A stretch of 64,000 nt of DNA from Welwitschia mirabilis (taxonomy: Eukaryota > Gnetophyta > Gnetopsida > Welwitschiales): positions 97,418,401 through 97,482,400 of the forward strand of contig JBOZIK010000001.1 in assembly GCA_051453625.1 (NCBI GenBank), in the 5' to 3' direction. A program made the position numbers and the translations under genes. The notes beneath the pieces were generated by a model. That model saw only the letters and a list, made by a program, of their open reading frames with translations. It did no database searches and was not told where the DNA came from. This document shows, in pieces, positions 13,290 to 25,375 of the stretch. Numbering within the stretch: the stretch's first letter is position 1; each line of letters opens with the position of its first letter.

Positions 13290-16260
13290 TCTTCCTACTA
13301 ATGGAAAATAGTAAGGGATAATAAAATTGCACCAAAATATTATAAAGATTGGAGAGCAGTATCTAAGCATTTTAAAAATGATTTATAAACTATGTTTAAG
13401 GTAAATGACTATTCATTAAGTTTTTCATCCATATTCTTGACTAATAGTTATTATATTCATATGTAACATGTGTCAAACATGTAGCAAATATTTGAAGTAT
13501 CTAAAGAGAATAAGGACTTCATATTCCAAAAGATGGGTAGAAGATGGCGTGAATGTAAAACCCAAGTGGAAAGAAACTTTTATGTTCTATATGATAATGA
13601 TTTAGATAGGATTACCTATGTTTTTAATGGATTTCAACCATAGGAATGGAATTAGATGTGATATACTAGGATTAAAGTAATGGCAGGTATATTAACATGC
13701 ATTATTTTCAAAGACTTTTAATAGATAATGCATTCTAAACTAAGATGCACAACCTTTTAATGTTTACATCTTACATATGTTAATAGGAATTAAGTGAAAG
13801 AAATAATCCTATAAATGGACCAAAACCTATGAAATAAATAGAAGATGATACTATAATAGTTTGCTAAGTTACTACAACAATTTTTTTTATCGATGTCTTG
13901 TTTATAACAATATTATTTTTATTATAGAAACTTGGGAAAGGTAATCCATCAACTAAGATAAATTGTGTAAATGTATAAAATAGGGCATATATAAGAATAG
14001 ATGGATCAACATCTACACAAGAAGCAACTATTATAAAGGTAAGTAATTAGGATTTTATTTATATTATTTTAAACATAAATTGCATAAATAACATATGTAC
14101 CACTTATTATATAAAAAACTCAATAAATTTATTAAAGGGAACTAAAGCATTATGTTAACCATTAAAAATGATTCAAGTTCACATGTGCTATGTCCTGACC
14201 ATCCTGTGAGAGTTCTAGCTACGAGTGCTACATTAATAATTAAAACTTCCTCTCATAATCCAATATCTTATTTGAGCTCATCTTAGTTAATTCATAATTT
14301 AAATTAACTAAAAAATAAGAATTTAAACCTCAAAATAAATCAATAATAGATAATTAAAATAATGTCAAAAATTATAAACATATTGTAGCATATGGATTCC
14401 ATGGTAAGAATGCATCATATATGTTCTTTATGCTATTATATTTTTTATCGAGTATTAACATGATTTGCAAAAGATAAATTGGAATTACTCTAGAGACACT
14501 TCAATCTGATAAGATATCCTCTCATACACCTCTAAATAGTTTCTTAATGAAGGTAAGAAGCCAATATTATTCTTCACCTAGTTGAATAAAGAAAAAATAA
14601 TTAAATTTACTTATACCTTTCTTCCTTTTCTAGTTTAATGAAGATCATCCATCTATAAGTAATAATAATAATGAGGAAATAAGTATGAATTCATTACCAA
14701 ATAAATCTAATGATTCTAAATAAGTTAATAATTAAAAGTTTGGAATCCATAATGTCTTATTTAAATAATGATTAAAGTTAATTTGTTTCATTAATAACAC
14801 AATTTTTTCTCCCTAGTATGACATTATATCATCTTGTCAATTGCTAGAGATTTACAAAAATGTTTTGGCAACAAGAGTAATTATGGGTAGGAATACAAAT
14901 TTTATGCTCAATAATGAGAACTTAAAAGGAACACTTTCTTCTAATATCTATGGAAATAGTGAAAAACCCTAGAACATCATTAATAGTTAAAACAAANNNN
15001 NNNNNNNNNNNNNNNNNNNNNNNNNNNNNNNNNNNNNNNNNNNNNNNNNNNNNNNNNNNNNNNNNNNNNNNNNNNNNNNNNNNNNNNNNNNNNNNNTTTC
15101 ATTTTTTGGTGCTATAGCAATAATTAAAACTTAATTTCAAAATCAACTATCTTATTTAAGCTCATCTAAGTTAACTAATAATTTGAATGAACTAAAAAAG
15201 AAGAATGAGAAACTTAGAAGAAATTAACAAGAGATGCGTGAAATAATGTCAAAAATTATAAACGTGTTGAAACAAGTGGGTCTCATGATAAGAATGCATC
15301 ATATATGTTCTTTATATATGTTCTTTATGTCATTATAATTTTTGTCATGTTTTAAAATGATTTCCATAAAATAAAATGAAATTATTTTGGAGACACGTTA
15401 ATATGATAACGTGTACTCTTATATGCCTATGAATAATTTCTTAGAAAACATAAGATCTTAATAGTTATGCCTTACCTATAATATTTACTTACACCTTTCT
15501 TCTTTTTCTAGTTCACTAAAAGTTAGTCGTCTAGAAGTAATAATGAGGGTGAGTAAGTAAATATGAACTCATTATCAAATAAATCTTGTGGCTCTAATTA
15601 ATATGATGGTTAATAGGTATGAATCCATGATGCCTTATTTAAATAATGATTAAAGTTAATTTGTTTTATTACTAAAGTAATTTTTTTCTAGGATGATACT
15701 ATGTCATCTTGTGAATTACTGGATATGTATAAAAAGTTATAATAATACAATTAATTGTAGGAGTTCTAATTTTATGCTTGGTAATGAAAAATTAAAGAAA
15801 GACTTTCTTATAATATCTGTGGAAAGAGTGAAAGACCCTAGAACACCATTAATACTATAAAAAAAAGAGTGTTATCACTTGAAGGAGGTAAAAAGTAAGG
15901 TTATTGCATGGCCTTTCCAATATGTTAAGGAGGTATAAAATATTTTAATATTTTTAATAATTTAAATGTCATTCAAGTTTCATATTTAACATAATGTTTT
16001 CCTAATCTATAGGTTTTGGATGGAACACCACTAGTAGTGTTGTTATCATGTAATAAAGAATGCATTTTAAGGAGTGGTTATGGTAATACTATAGCCATTG
16101 CAAAATTACTTTCAAAGAATTTTACATCCTTGGATTATCATGTAAATCTTGGAGAAAATGCTTAAAAAGTTAAATTGGAATATATTACAATTTCAAATAA
16201 AGAGTTATTTTTAAAACAAGTGTCACCACAACTCTTGGTAATTTTAGGATTAATGATGTC
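13290..16260 (+). pseudogene. CACTA TNPA/transposase_24-like pseudogene
   Basis: The second CACTA protein, a subterminal-repeat-binding accessory factor in studied elements. Segments in order: WRAVSKHFKNDL (about 13,350-13,385); KDFIFQKMGRRWRECKTQVERNFYVL (13,513-13,590), matching the K-M-G-x-x-W-R-x-x-K-x-x-L block of the transposase_24 (Ptta/En/Spm) family; ELSERNNPINGPKP (13,787-13,830), like E-x-S-x-x-N-K-x-N-R; YIRIDGSTSTQEATIIK (13,985-14,035), like H-x-x-KDGS-x-x-S-EA; a Leu/Lys/Glu-rich coiled-coil-like piece NELKKKNEKLRRN near 15,190; and KVIAWPFQYVKEV (15,897-15,935), like the C-terminal V-AWP motif. Stops and introns separate the blocks. Part of the gene is present twice. Confidence 0.7.
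14222..15860 (+). repeat. Diverged tandem duplication of about 0.8 kb inside the CACTA element
   Basis: Copy 1 (14,222-14,996) and copy 2 (about 15,098-15,860) share an ordered set of matches: TAATAATTAAAACTT, ATGTCAAAAATTATAAAC, AAGAATGCATCATATATGTTC, GGAGACAC, AATTTTATGCT, and GAACA(T/C)CATTAATA. Differences are frequent, so the duplication is old. A 100-N gap (14,997-15,096) sits between the copies. Copy 2 also has a local doubling of ATATATGTTCTTT near 15,300-15,325. Confidence 0.8.
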
Positions 16261-18107
16261 ACCAATTTGTAAAACAATTATACTTTAGCCATATAATATT
16301 CTTAATAACTTTTACTCTTTAGTCTATTTTGTAAGAAGTTGAGATACTACAAGACTTATGTCTTTAATAGTTGTTTAATTTTAGTGATGTTACATAGCTT
16401 TATCACAAATACCTTTATTGTTCTTCACTTTTGTAATTTTATATATCATATTTTCATTTTTAATCTACTAATAATTAATGTTAAATATAATTTAGAATTT
16501 TCTAGAAATACCATGTATCTTTACATATTCTTCATTGCATTTGATTAATTAGGTGCTTTAGTACTATCTTTATTTCATTTATGCATTATTCTCCAATTCA
16601 TTAATTTTAACTGAGTTTTAAATGCATAATAAAAAACTATGCCTTTGCATTTGTATTGTTTTGGATATGTGAAATGTGATAAATAATGTATGAAATACTT
16701 TTAATAGCTTCATGTATAAATCTTAAATATGGTTTAATAGTTTTCTATTGTAGTTTCAATGATGTAATGCATGTTTCATAGTTTATGAATGAATCAAATT
16801 ATGCTCCTCATGATCTTTGCATTTATTTTTGATTCCAAGTAATGCAAGTAGCAAATCAAACTTTATGAAATGAATATGAAAGACATAGTAAAATAAAAAC
16901 TGATAAGCTTTTAGTAAGTACTCCTATTATAAATTCATGAATGCACAAATATCTTATCATACATGATAACCTATATATTGCAATTTTAGAAATAATGTTA
17001 AGTTTATTGAATAACATGTTTTTTAATTTGCAAATAGTTTATTCAAATAGGAAAAATGAAAAAGTTAGTTTCTTTTCTTTGGAAGTAAGAAAAAATTCCT
17101 TATTTATATGAGATGTTTTCAAAACTAACACATTTATATGAGATGATTTCATTTGATAGTAGGCGTTTCAAGTTAGACCTACTTTTAGTATTTCTACTAC
17201 TAATTAATTTGATGTGTGTGCTACATTCTTGAGGTTGATTTGATTTTTTTCACTATCATTTAATTTAATTTATTCAATTATAAAACTATTTACTCCTATT
17301 TTTTTTCCTATTTTGTGATTTATAGATGATTACATATACATTAGGTTTTGTATGCTCTTTTGATGCCAATCCTATTGAGGTTAGTTAATCTCTAATATTT
17401 TAATTTTTCATGTTAACAATACAAGCTTATTAAGGTTAGTTTCTCTCTAATATTTTCTTCTTTTATAAACTACACATGGAATTGAAAAACATAGTGAAGG
17501 CTGCAATTTAGCATAGCTTCCTTTTTAACTTTTCTTGATTCTCTTAAAGCCATTTTTTTATTAAGCATCTAGTTCATTTTTCATGTGGAAGGAGATAAAT
17601 AAATATCATTTCATCGTATTTGCCAACCCCATGGTTTAGTATTTTAGAAGTGCACATTCGTGCAGAGTAGCTCGTCATTGGAAATTTTGTCTAAGGTTTG
17701 CTCCCAAATTATGGGATTCCAGTTACATGAGGAGGTTGTGCTAGTGTACCTTTGGCAAGGGATTTATGGAAGAAAAAATTTTATTATTTTTCTAAATAAT
17801 TTTAAATTTTAATTAATTTTCTAAAGATGCTTAGGCTTCCATATTTTCTATCTCCTCTTCATCTATCTACATTATTTTATGTAGTAGTTCATGCAACTAA
17901 TTAACCAATCCTAGTATTATTTCCTTCTTATTGTATTCACTTTCCACCAAGGATAACTACTTATTGCTATCCTTGTTCTTACATAATATTTATAAATTCA
18001 TCTATGAATCCTACTAAATTGATTTTGTGGCTATTGTAATGTGTTAAATTAGCAACATGACTATTATGTTTATCCCTTTATTAGTAGGAAATTCTAGTTT
18101 TTATACA
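16261..18107. other. No recognised gene; possible 3' flank of the CACTA element
   Basis: No family recognised. The 3' terminal repeat of the CACTA element should fall here but was not identified. A patch at about 17,590-17,780 looks less A+T-rich than its surroundings and has a few CpGs, suggesting a younger insertion or a less methylated piece; neither strand gives a convincing frame. Confidence 0.4.
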
Positions 18108-18314
18108 TTTAAAGGGATATTATTTAAAACTTTACAAAGACCAATATATTTTAAATTTAGTATGGATTATGTATGTTTCTGTTCTTACTTAAATAAGTCC
18201 TTGCATAATTCTATTATGTATAAATTTAAAGGCATCTTATTTAAAACTTTACAAAGAGCAATCTATTTGAATTTTAGTTTGCGTTATGCATGTTCCTATT
18301 CTTGCTAAAGTAAG
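18108..18314 (+). repeat. Two diverged direct copies of a 90-bp unit
   Basis: Copy 1 is 18,108-18,197 and copy 2 is 18,225-18,314, offset 117 bp and in the same frame. Both read through the phrase FKGILFKTLQR followed by IY and an F-S segment, so an 83-codon frame spans them. The GILFK phrase is reminiscent of the copia RNase H region, but the rest does not match, and I do not call a gene. Confidence 0.7.
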
Positions 18315-18499
18315 CCATTAGAGGATTTATTTATTCAAATTCCTTTTGCATCTTCTTCTTATCTTAACCATCTATATATTTTCATTTATTTGTTTCAATT
18401 CCTTGCTCACATAGTTATGATACTAAATAACATAGTCAACAAAATCCCTTTCTCTAAAGTTAATTCATGGAAAATTATGCCACATTAGTTAAGGTATTT

Positions 18500-19060
18500 T
18501 GTTTTCTTAGTAGGATAAAAACTATTGGTGGTTTTACTAGTATAATAATTACCATCAAGTTTTTAGGTATTGCTTATGATTCATATCCAAGATGTTAAAT
18601 CCCATGCTTAGGTACACCTTGAATACATGGATAGAACCATAACCTGACATGCACACCATATGACTCAAATCTAAATATTGAAACAAAGATATAAATAATG
18701 GATTGAATCAACTATGCTATAAACTAGGGTATAATTACCAAAATCATGTGGTAAAATTACTACATTATCCATGATTCCTAATATATTAAGAGATCTAATA
18801 ACCACATGCAACTTTAAGACATCTTTATTGACAATTTTATGAACTAAAATTATTGAAAGTAATCTATCATCTCTAAGATTATTTTTCCAAATTCTAGGCT
18901 TAGTTTTTTAAAAGCATCTTGACTAAAGATTATGAATGCAATTAATAACTTCTATTTACCCACTAAGTTGAGGATCATATCTTTGAATTGGAATAAATAT
19001 TTACTTCATTATATCATACTTTGTAATCATATATCTAATTTATTTATTATGTTAAAATAA
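18500..19060 (-). pseudogene. Ty3/gypsy integrase fragment
   Basis: On the minus strand, 19,000 down to 18,860 reads QRYDPQLSG, a stop, then IEVINC and KPRIWKNNL. This follows the third-catalytic-residue region of gypsy integrase, SAYHPQTDGQTEVVNR...KxWDxxL, with G-to-A and C-to-T damage. Further on, at about 18,770-18,740, PHDF and VDSIHYLY could be the segment after the GY/VVYG motif, as in Reina- or Tcn-like elements. Only a few hundred bases survive, without LTRs or other domains. The similarity is weak and rests on a few spaced residues. Confidence 0.45.
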
Positions 19061-20639
19061 TACAATATCTTAAGATTATATATTATGTTTGGTTTTTAAT
19101 TTTGCTTTTTATTTATGTAATACTAATTTATCAAGAAAATAAACTATTACCCTATCACAAATATACATTTTGCATTTCATGTCTTTCAAGTGAACAATTA
19201 GAACCTAATGATATGTAGGATAGTATGATCTTTATGATCAAATAAAGTTCAAACAAAATTCATGATTTTACCTATTCCTATTATATGTATGTTTTTACAA
19301 ATGTTATTTTTACTCATTTATATTATTATGTATAAGATAATTATGAAAACTTACAAGCTTTCTTCTAGTTCTATTATTTCAATGTTAAACGTCTTAGTGT
19401 TACAGCTCTATTCACTTGTGTTGCATGTTTTATTATTATTTTATCCTTGCTTATCTTCTTACATACTTTTATTCTTTTTTATTCATCTTTAATATATGTT
19501 TTAAAATTGTTTTAATTTTTTATATTTTGAATGAGAGGCATGAAGATTAAGGCTTCCAGAGAGAAATCTTATCCATATGGTAGTAATAGAGAAAAATCTT
19601 CTTTGTAAATCTTATCCTATTTTGTTAAGAAAGAATTATGTGACAAATATTTAGTATTATTTTATATAATATATCTTCATGTTATAGTGTCATTATTATT
19701 ATTGTTATTATTAGAATATGTGTAGCTAAGCTTTTTTTCAAGGTAATATTATAAATGCTATAAAGAATGGGTTGCACTCCTAAGAGAGAGAAAACAATTG
19801 TAATAATGTTATAGATGGAATAAAGGGGTAAGAGCAAAAACCAATGGAAGGAAATATATTAAGAAAATTAGGATAGGTGGCATAGAAAAAAGAAAACAAA
19901 TAGCTAATACTATCACAAATAAATATACATTAGGAGAAGAACATGAGGATCTCTTTTACTCTACATAATTCTTGGAAAAGATCTAGAAGAGGAGAATATC
20001 ATAAAGAAATACTTATAAATTAACTTCAAAGTTATTGCATCTAATGTTAGTCATAGAATAATATTTTCTTTGTACATTTTCATGTGAAATAGAGGCTTTG
20101 TTATTCTAAAAGAATCTTGTGATATTATGCATGTGATTTGAAAAAGTTACACATTGTGATTCCTTGATCTCAATATTAATATTAGTTGGAGTTAATATTA
20201 ATATAGTGTATTAGCTAGAAATATGTGGTGTACAAATATAGATATGATTTTCTTTGTTATTTTATTTACTTCCATTTCCCATCCTTTTCAAATATTATTA
20301 ATAGTATAGAAGTTATCAAGATGTCAAGTGCCAAGAATAATTGATGAGTAATATGTTCTAATGCAAATAAGAATCTATAGTAAATATAGAAACATGAAAG
20401 ATAAATATTCATATAAAATTTAATAATGATTAAATGTATGTATGTAATTATAAATTTTCCATTTTTCTAGCATATCATTCTATAACTTTATCTTTTGTTA
20501 GGCCTTTTGGTAAAACTAATTTATTATGTTGTAGCACTTTTGGTTTATTTAAGATTATTATTTTGGTGCTAGAATGAATGAATTTTATTCTTCTTATTTC
20601 AACAATAGAGACCTTTTTAATAAGAGATAAATAAGAATA
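19061..20639. other. No gene seen; left flank of an Athila-like element
   Basis: A+T-rich sequence without a recognised frame. A short interrupted TTA/ATT microsatellite lies near 19,690-19,712. The 76-codon open frame at 19,262-19,492 is almost all Leu, Ile, Phe, Tyr and Ser and is best read as a chance frame. The 5' LTR of the Athila-like element downstream may be in this stretch, but its pair is not in the window, so it cannot be delimited. Confidence 0.4.
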
Positions 20640-22059
20640 ATGAATGGATTACAAATAAATATATATTCAGAATCTTGAGAAATACAAGCTAGATGAAGTA
20701 ATAGGTGATGCTAGAAGAATTGAGATTGACTCCTATGACTTCATGGTAGATATGGAAATACTTAAAAGAAGTTATTAAGAATTATAATGTAAAATAAATC
20801 TTTTAATATAAGCCCAAATAAAAGAATAAAATCTTCAAATATAAAAGAATTATATTAAGATAAAAAAGAAATAGTCAACTTAACTTCTCTTAATATAGAT
20901 TATTACATACCTCACACATCCAACCCTATTGATCCTTTAGTTTTAAAAACTTTTGATAGGATAATAAATATAAACATTATTAATATTAATCCTTTTGAGA
21001 GTTAAAAAAATAGGAATCTATCCTCCATGTAATCCTTTTTTATTCCTTTTACAAAGCTAACTATTTGGAAACTAACTCAAATCTCTTAAAACATTTTCTT
21101 TTTCATAAGGAAGATGTTCAATTATGGTTTCATTAATTTCTAAATTATACTTTTAAAACTTTAAAGATTTTAAAATAGCATTTTTAAGTAATCATTAACT
21201 CATTAATATCATTGAAAATTTAATGGATTAAATCTTGAATGCTAAGTAAGAGTATAATAAGAAGTTTGATAATTTAATGGATAGATATCGAATTCTACTA
21301 GCAAGATGTACCAATACTATAATAACTCTAAGAGATTAAATAAGAGATTTATTAAGAGGTTTATATGGTGATTTTATAAAAATACTAGATATACTGCATG
21401 GGATTAGAATCAAGAATGGAAATACTTAATAGATCAAAGTAAGCATCAATAAAGTATATATAACGAGTCAAGCATGAACTCAAAGTAAGGGGTAGAAAAA
21501 GGTAAATGAAGTTATGGTAGGGAAAGAAGTATAAATAAAACATATAAAAATGATAGAATAAAATAATAAGACAATAGAGGATTTAATGGAGGAAATTAAT
21601 AGATTAAAGTAAGATAAGAAATTTAAAAGTTATGAATAATGTGGTGAGGAAAATCATTAGTTCATAAAGTATCCGTAGATGGAACATTTTGTAGGATGGA
21701 TAGATATTAATAGAATTAATTATAATCTTAGAAATACCCCTCTGATCTAGAATAAACCTTATCCTAGGTAGACTAGAAAATAGAAAATAGGAAGAAAACT
21801 CCAATGAAAAAGTTTATGTAGTTTAAGAGATAGCAATAATATGATTATTTTAGAAATTAGAGAAACTAAGAGGAATAGTCTAGTGATAACCAAAACCCAA
21901 ATAAGAAAAAGAAACTTATAAAGCCCTTATACCACTACAACCTTAACCAAGCCTAAGCAAAGTTGGTTATAAGGGCATTGAAACTAGGTTGAAAAGAACT
22001 TCCCTTTTTAATTAACATTCTAAAAAATGAACCAAGGAAAAAGAGAGTAAAAAGTGAAT

Positions 22060-23850
22060 AGAAGATATCACAACTGAAAAAATAAGGGAGACTCATTTCC
22101 ATTTCTAATGCAAAGTGATATAATGAAAAAGTTTATAAGAAAAGGAGAAAAGGATGTGGAATATTTTATCAAGACCTTAAACAGTACCTTAATTATATTA
22201 CCTATGATTAAAATGCTTAAAGATATATTTCCATATTGNNNNNNNNNNATTGAAATCAAATGAAGAAACTTTGTAGTAAAGAAGAAAGTTAAAAAAAAGA
22301 AAAGAAAAAATTGATACTAAAAAATTACAAAGAAAATTGGCCAAAAGAAATCAATTGTTATGGGCTTCTATTCAAGCCTTAGAAGAAAATAAAATTGAAA
22401 AATTTAGCAACCCTATAATACTATTATAAGGTGCTTATAAAATAGAAATTTTTGTGGATTTGAGGGTAAGTACTAATATCATCTTCTTCGATACATTTGA
22501 ATAGCTTAAAAACCCATAGCTAATCCCCTATAATGGTTAAGTTTATATGGAAAATGGCCCAGTAGTAAGACTAGAATGCATAATGGAAAATACATCAATA
22601 TAGATTTAGGAATTTGGATATTTATGGACATAGTTATTATGAAAACTAGAAGAAATACAAATCCTACCATCTTAGGAATGTTTTGGATGACAATAGCTAA
22701 TGAAATTATTTATTTAAGAAAGGGAGTAATGGGAACTAGTTTAAGAGACCTAATATAGCAAACAAAAATCTTAGATAAGGTAGAGATTAAACATCCTTCT
22801 TCTAATAAGGGATATAATGATGACATTATTTTAATAAGTGAAGCATATTAGATTGTAGAAAAATAAGAAGTGAATAGGAAGAAATCCTCATTGGCAATTA
22901 AATTACTTAAAAGTGAATAGGAACTTGAGATAACTCCTCTCAAAGAAGGACTAGAATACATAAAAATTCAAAAGAATTGACTACTAATTATTATAATAAA
23001 TCTGACTTACTTTAAGAAGAAGAAACTAAAAATGATGTTGATTCAAATAACTAAAGCACTTACTTGGACTCATGTAGTGATTATAGTAATATATTCTATA
23101 GTATGTCAACATGAGATTTATCTAAATGCTATTGTAAAACCTATTAGATAACTATAGAGAAGATGTAATCCTTATATGCAGAAAGTAATTAAATAGAAAA
23201 TCTTAAGATTATTAAGAGTATTATTCATCTATTCTATTTTGGATTTAGACTAGGTAAGCCCTATTACTATAGTTTTAAAACAATAATAAGTAGAAGATGT
23301 ACATAGACTTTAGGTTATTAAATGCTATTACTTATAAAAATCACTTTCATTTACCCTTTGTAGATCAAGTTTTAGAAAGAATTTTTGGTCATAGGTATTA
23401 TAATTTTTTATATGAGTATAGTAGGTATAATAAAATATCTATAGCTCTTGAATATCAAGAAAAAAAAATCTTTACTTATAATAGAGGCACATATTATTTT
23501 AAGGTCTTATCATTTAAAATGTCTAATGCATTACTCACTTTTTAAAGATTAGTTAATAGTATTTTTAATGATATGATCAAGAGATTAATTAAAGTTTTTG
23601 TATATGATTTCTCAACCTTTGGGAATGATTTTGATGAAGTTTTGAAAAGGATAAAGGTTGTATTTAATATATTTAAGGAAAAGAATCTAAAATTGAATAA
23701 TAAATTTACCTGAGGGTAGTAAAAGATATTATTCTAGATCATAGGATATCAATCTTGGGAATTAAAGCTTATGAATAAAAGATTAGTGTCATTAAGGATA
23801 TCCTACTATCCTCTAAACTAAAATAACTAAGATTATTTCTATATTATAAT
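22060..23850 (+). pseudogene. Athila-like gag end, protease and reverse transcriptase pseudogene
   Basis: Gag end: DVEYFIKTLNSTLIILPMIK near 22,155-22,215 resembles the F-L-x-x-L-K-x-L-x-x-x-I-P-F repeat before the protease (with a 10-N gap just after). Protease: a decayed D-x-G-A-S region at about 22,450-22,480 (VDLRVSTNIIF; the catalytic DxGAS is lost), then NPTILGMFWMTIANEIIYLRKG (22,650-22,725), matching the P-I-L-L-G-R-P-F-L-A-T-A-x-A-x-I-D-x-x-x-G core. RT: HEIYLNAIVKPIR (23,110-23,150), MYIDFRLLNAITYKNHFHLP (23,297-23,356), FVDQVLERIFGH, IALEYQEKKIFTYNRGTY, and after a stop FNDMIKRLIKVFVYDFSTFG, where the Y/F-x-DD box has become VYDF. Domain order is normal. The copy is dead. Confidence 0.85.
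22239..22248. other. Assembly gap, 10 N
   Basis: A run of ten Ns inside the Athila-like gag/protease junction. The ten-base length suggests a scaffolder's small-gap placeholder. Confidence 0.95.
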
Positions 23851-24890
23851 AGTGTGACACCCTCCATTCTCTCACTCTAATTAAGCACTATATTTTTCCA
23901 TTTTCTCTTTCTTCCTTCTTTAATATTATTACCTAATAGATACAGTGGAATCTAGAATCAAATTTTACTTATTCCTTTAGTAGGATTTCTATATTCTAAT
24001 AAAAAATCATATTAATATTATGTATTTACCTATAATTAGTTTCTAGATTATTTTGTTTTACAAATAATAGTAATGTTATAACTTTATGTCCTTCATTTAT
24101 TTCTAGTTTTTTATCACATAAAAGATTTCTTGTGAATAGTTTAGAAAATGGAGACTTGTTATAAACATACATGCATAAGTTTAAGGATAACACCTAACCA
24201 ACATAATAGGATGTTTCAACTCTAATTAATGGCATCCCAACTTTGATATGTAGCCATCGTTTGGATGTGAGTTGGTTTTATTTTAGGTTTTAAACTATAC
24301 AAACATGGTTGTACTTTACTTCCTAGGATTTTACTTTACCTCAACATACCCCAATATAGGTGACATGTGATATGTGAGGTGGATGCATGCTTATAAATGA
24401 CCCTTGCTCACTTGAAGCACTCTAAATGATGTAACATAATCCATTAATGTCAAGAGCTCAAGATATTGTACATGGATAGGATAGGAGAGTGGTAATTAAA
24501 TCCAATTCTAAAAGAGTATTATAAAAAAAGAAAAACGTAATGCAATCCACCTTGGTAACAATATCCAAGTGTAGGAATGAACATTATTAGAATTATCTTG
24601 ATTTAGTCCTATTCGATGAATAACCACATAGATGCATGCATAAAATTACAACTAATGTGGATATTTAATGAATTATTTATCTAGTTATAATAATTATAAT
24701 TATTATTAGGTTAATTTTATAGAAAAAAACATAAAAAAAAGCATACAAGAACATCTCTATATTCAAGATTACAATAATAAAAAGCTAGATAAAGAAAATA
24801 TTTGTTTCTTTTCTATTTAAATATAGAAAATATTATTTTTAATAATAATAAAAATATTTAAAATGTATTAAACAGCATCTTATTAATGTT

Positions 24891-25375
24891 NNNNNNNNNN
24901 NNNNNNNNNNNNNNNNNNNNNNNNNNNNNNNNNNNNNNNNNNNNNNNNNNNNNNNNNNNNNNNNNNNNNNNNNNNNNNNNNNNNNNNNNNNNNNNNNNNN
25001 NNNNNNNNNNNNNNNNNNNNNNNNNNNNNNNNNNNNNNNNNNNNNNNNNNNNNNNNNNNNNNNNNNNNNNNNNNNNNNNNNNNNNNNNNNNNNNNNNNNN
25101 NNNNNNNNNNNNNNNNNNNNNNNNNNNNNNNNNNNNNNNNNNNNNNNNNNNNNNNNNNNNNNNNNNNNNNNNNNNNNNNNNNNNNNNNNNNNNNNNNNNN
25201 NNNNNNNNNNNNNNNNNNNNNNNNNNNNNNNNNNNNNNNNNNNNNNNNNNNNNNNNNNNNNNNNNNNNNNNNNNNNNNNNNNNNNNNNNNNNNNNNNNNN
25301 NNNNNNNNNNNNNNNNNNNNNNNNNNNNNNNNNNNNNNNNNNNNNNNNNNNNNNNNNNNNNNNNNNNNNNNNNNN
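24891..25375. other. Assembly gap, 485 N
   Basis: Ns replace part of the 3' LTR. Its 485-base length looks like an estimated size rather than a placeholder. The 5' LTR copy indicates what is missing: the segment equivalent to about 44,990-45,130. Confidence 0.9.

Larger units (their letters stand above)
8455..16260 (+). mobile_element. Decayed CACTA (En/Spm) DNA transposon
   Basis: A class II element recognised from two coding blocks in the usual CACTA order: a TNP2-type transposase with a DUF4216-like tail (8,455-12,330), then a TNPA/transposase_24-type region (about 13,290-16,260), both on the plus strand. Limits given are those of recognisable coding sequence, not the terminal repeats, which I could not identify with confidence. 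The element is inactive: the transposase is broken many times and its second half is internally duplicated. Confidence 0.8.
20640..23852 (+). mobile_element. Athila-like Ty3/gypsy element, truncated by a later insertion
   Basis: Recognised from a protease and a reverse transcriptase of the Athila type on the plus strand. The frame stops abruptly at 23,852, where TGTGACACCC begins the LTR of another element; the rest of the Athila copy is expected beyond the nest to the right, outside this window. The left limit is only approximate, as the gag region (about 20,640-22,400) is too decayed to follow. The five bases before the insertion are AATAG; the matching target duplicate should stand at the far end of the inserted element. 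Confidence 0.7.

Noticed and set aside
19262-19492. 76-codon hydrophobic frame, possible membrane protein
   Set aside because: Composition is what A+T-rich DNA gives by chance (Leu, Ile, Phe, Tyr); no start context or homology.
21604-21804. Minus-strand 66-codon frame
   Set aside because: Antisense to the decayed Athila-like gag region; no similarity seen.
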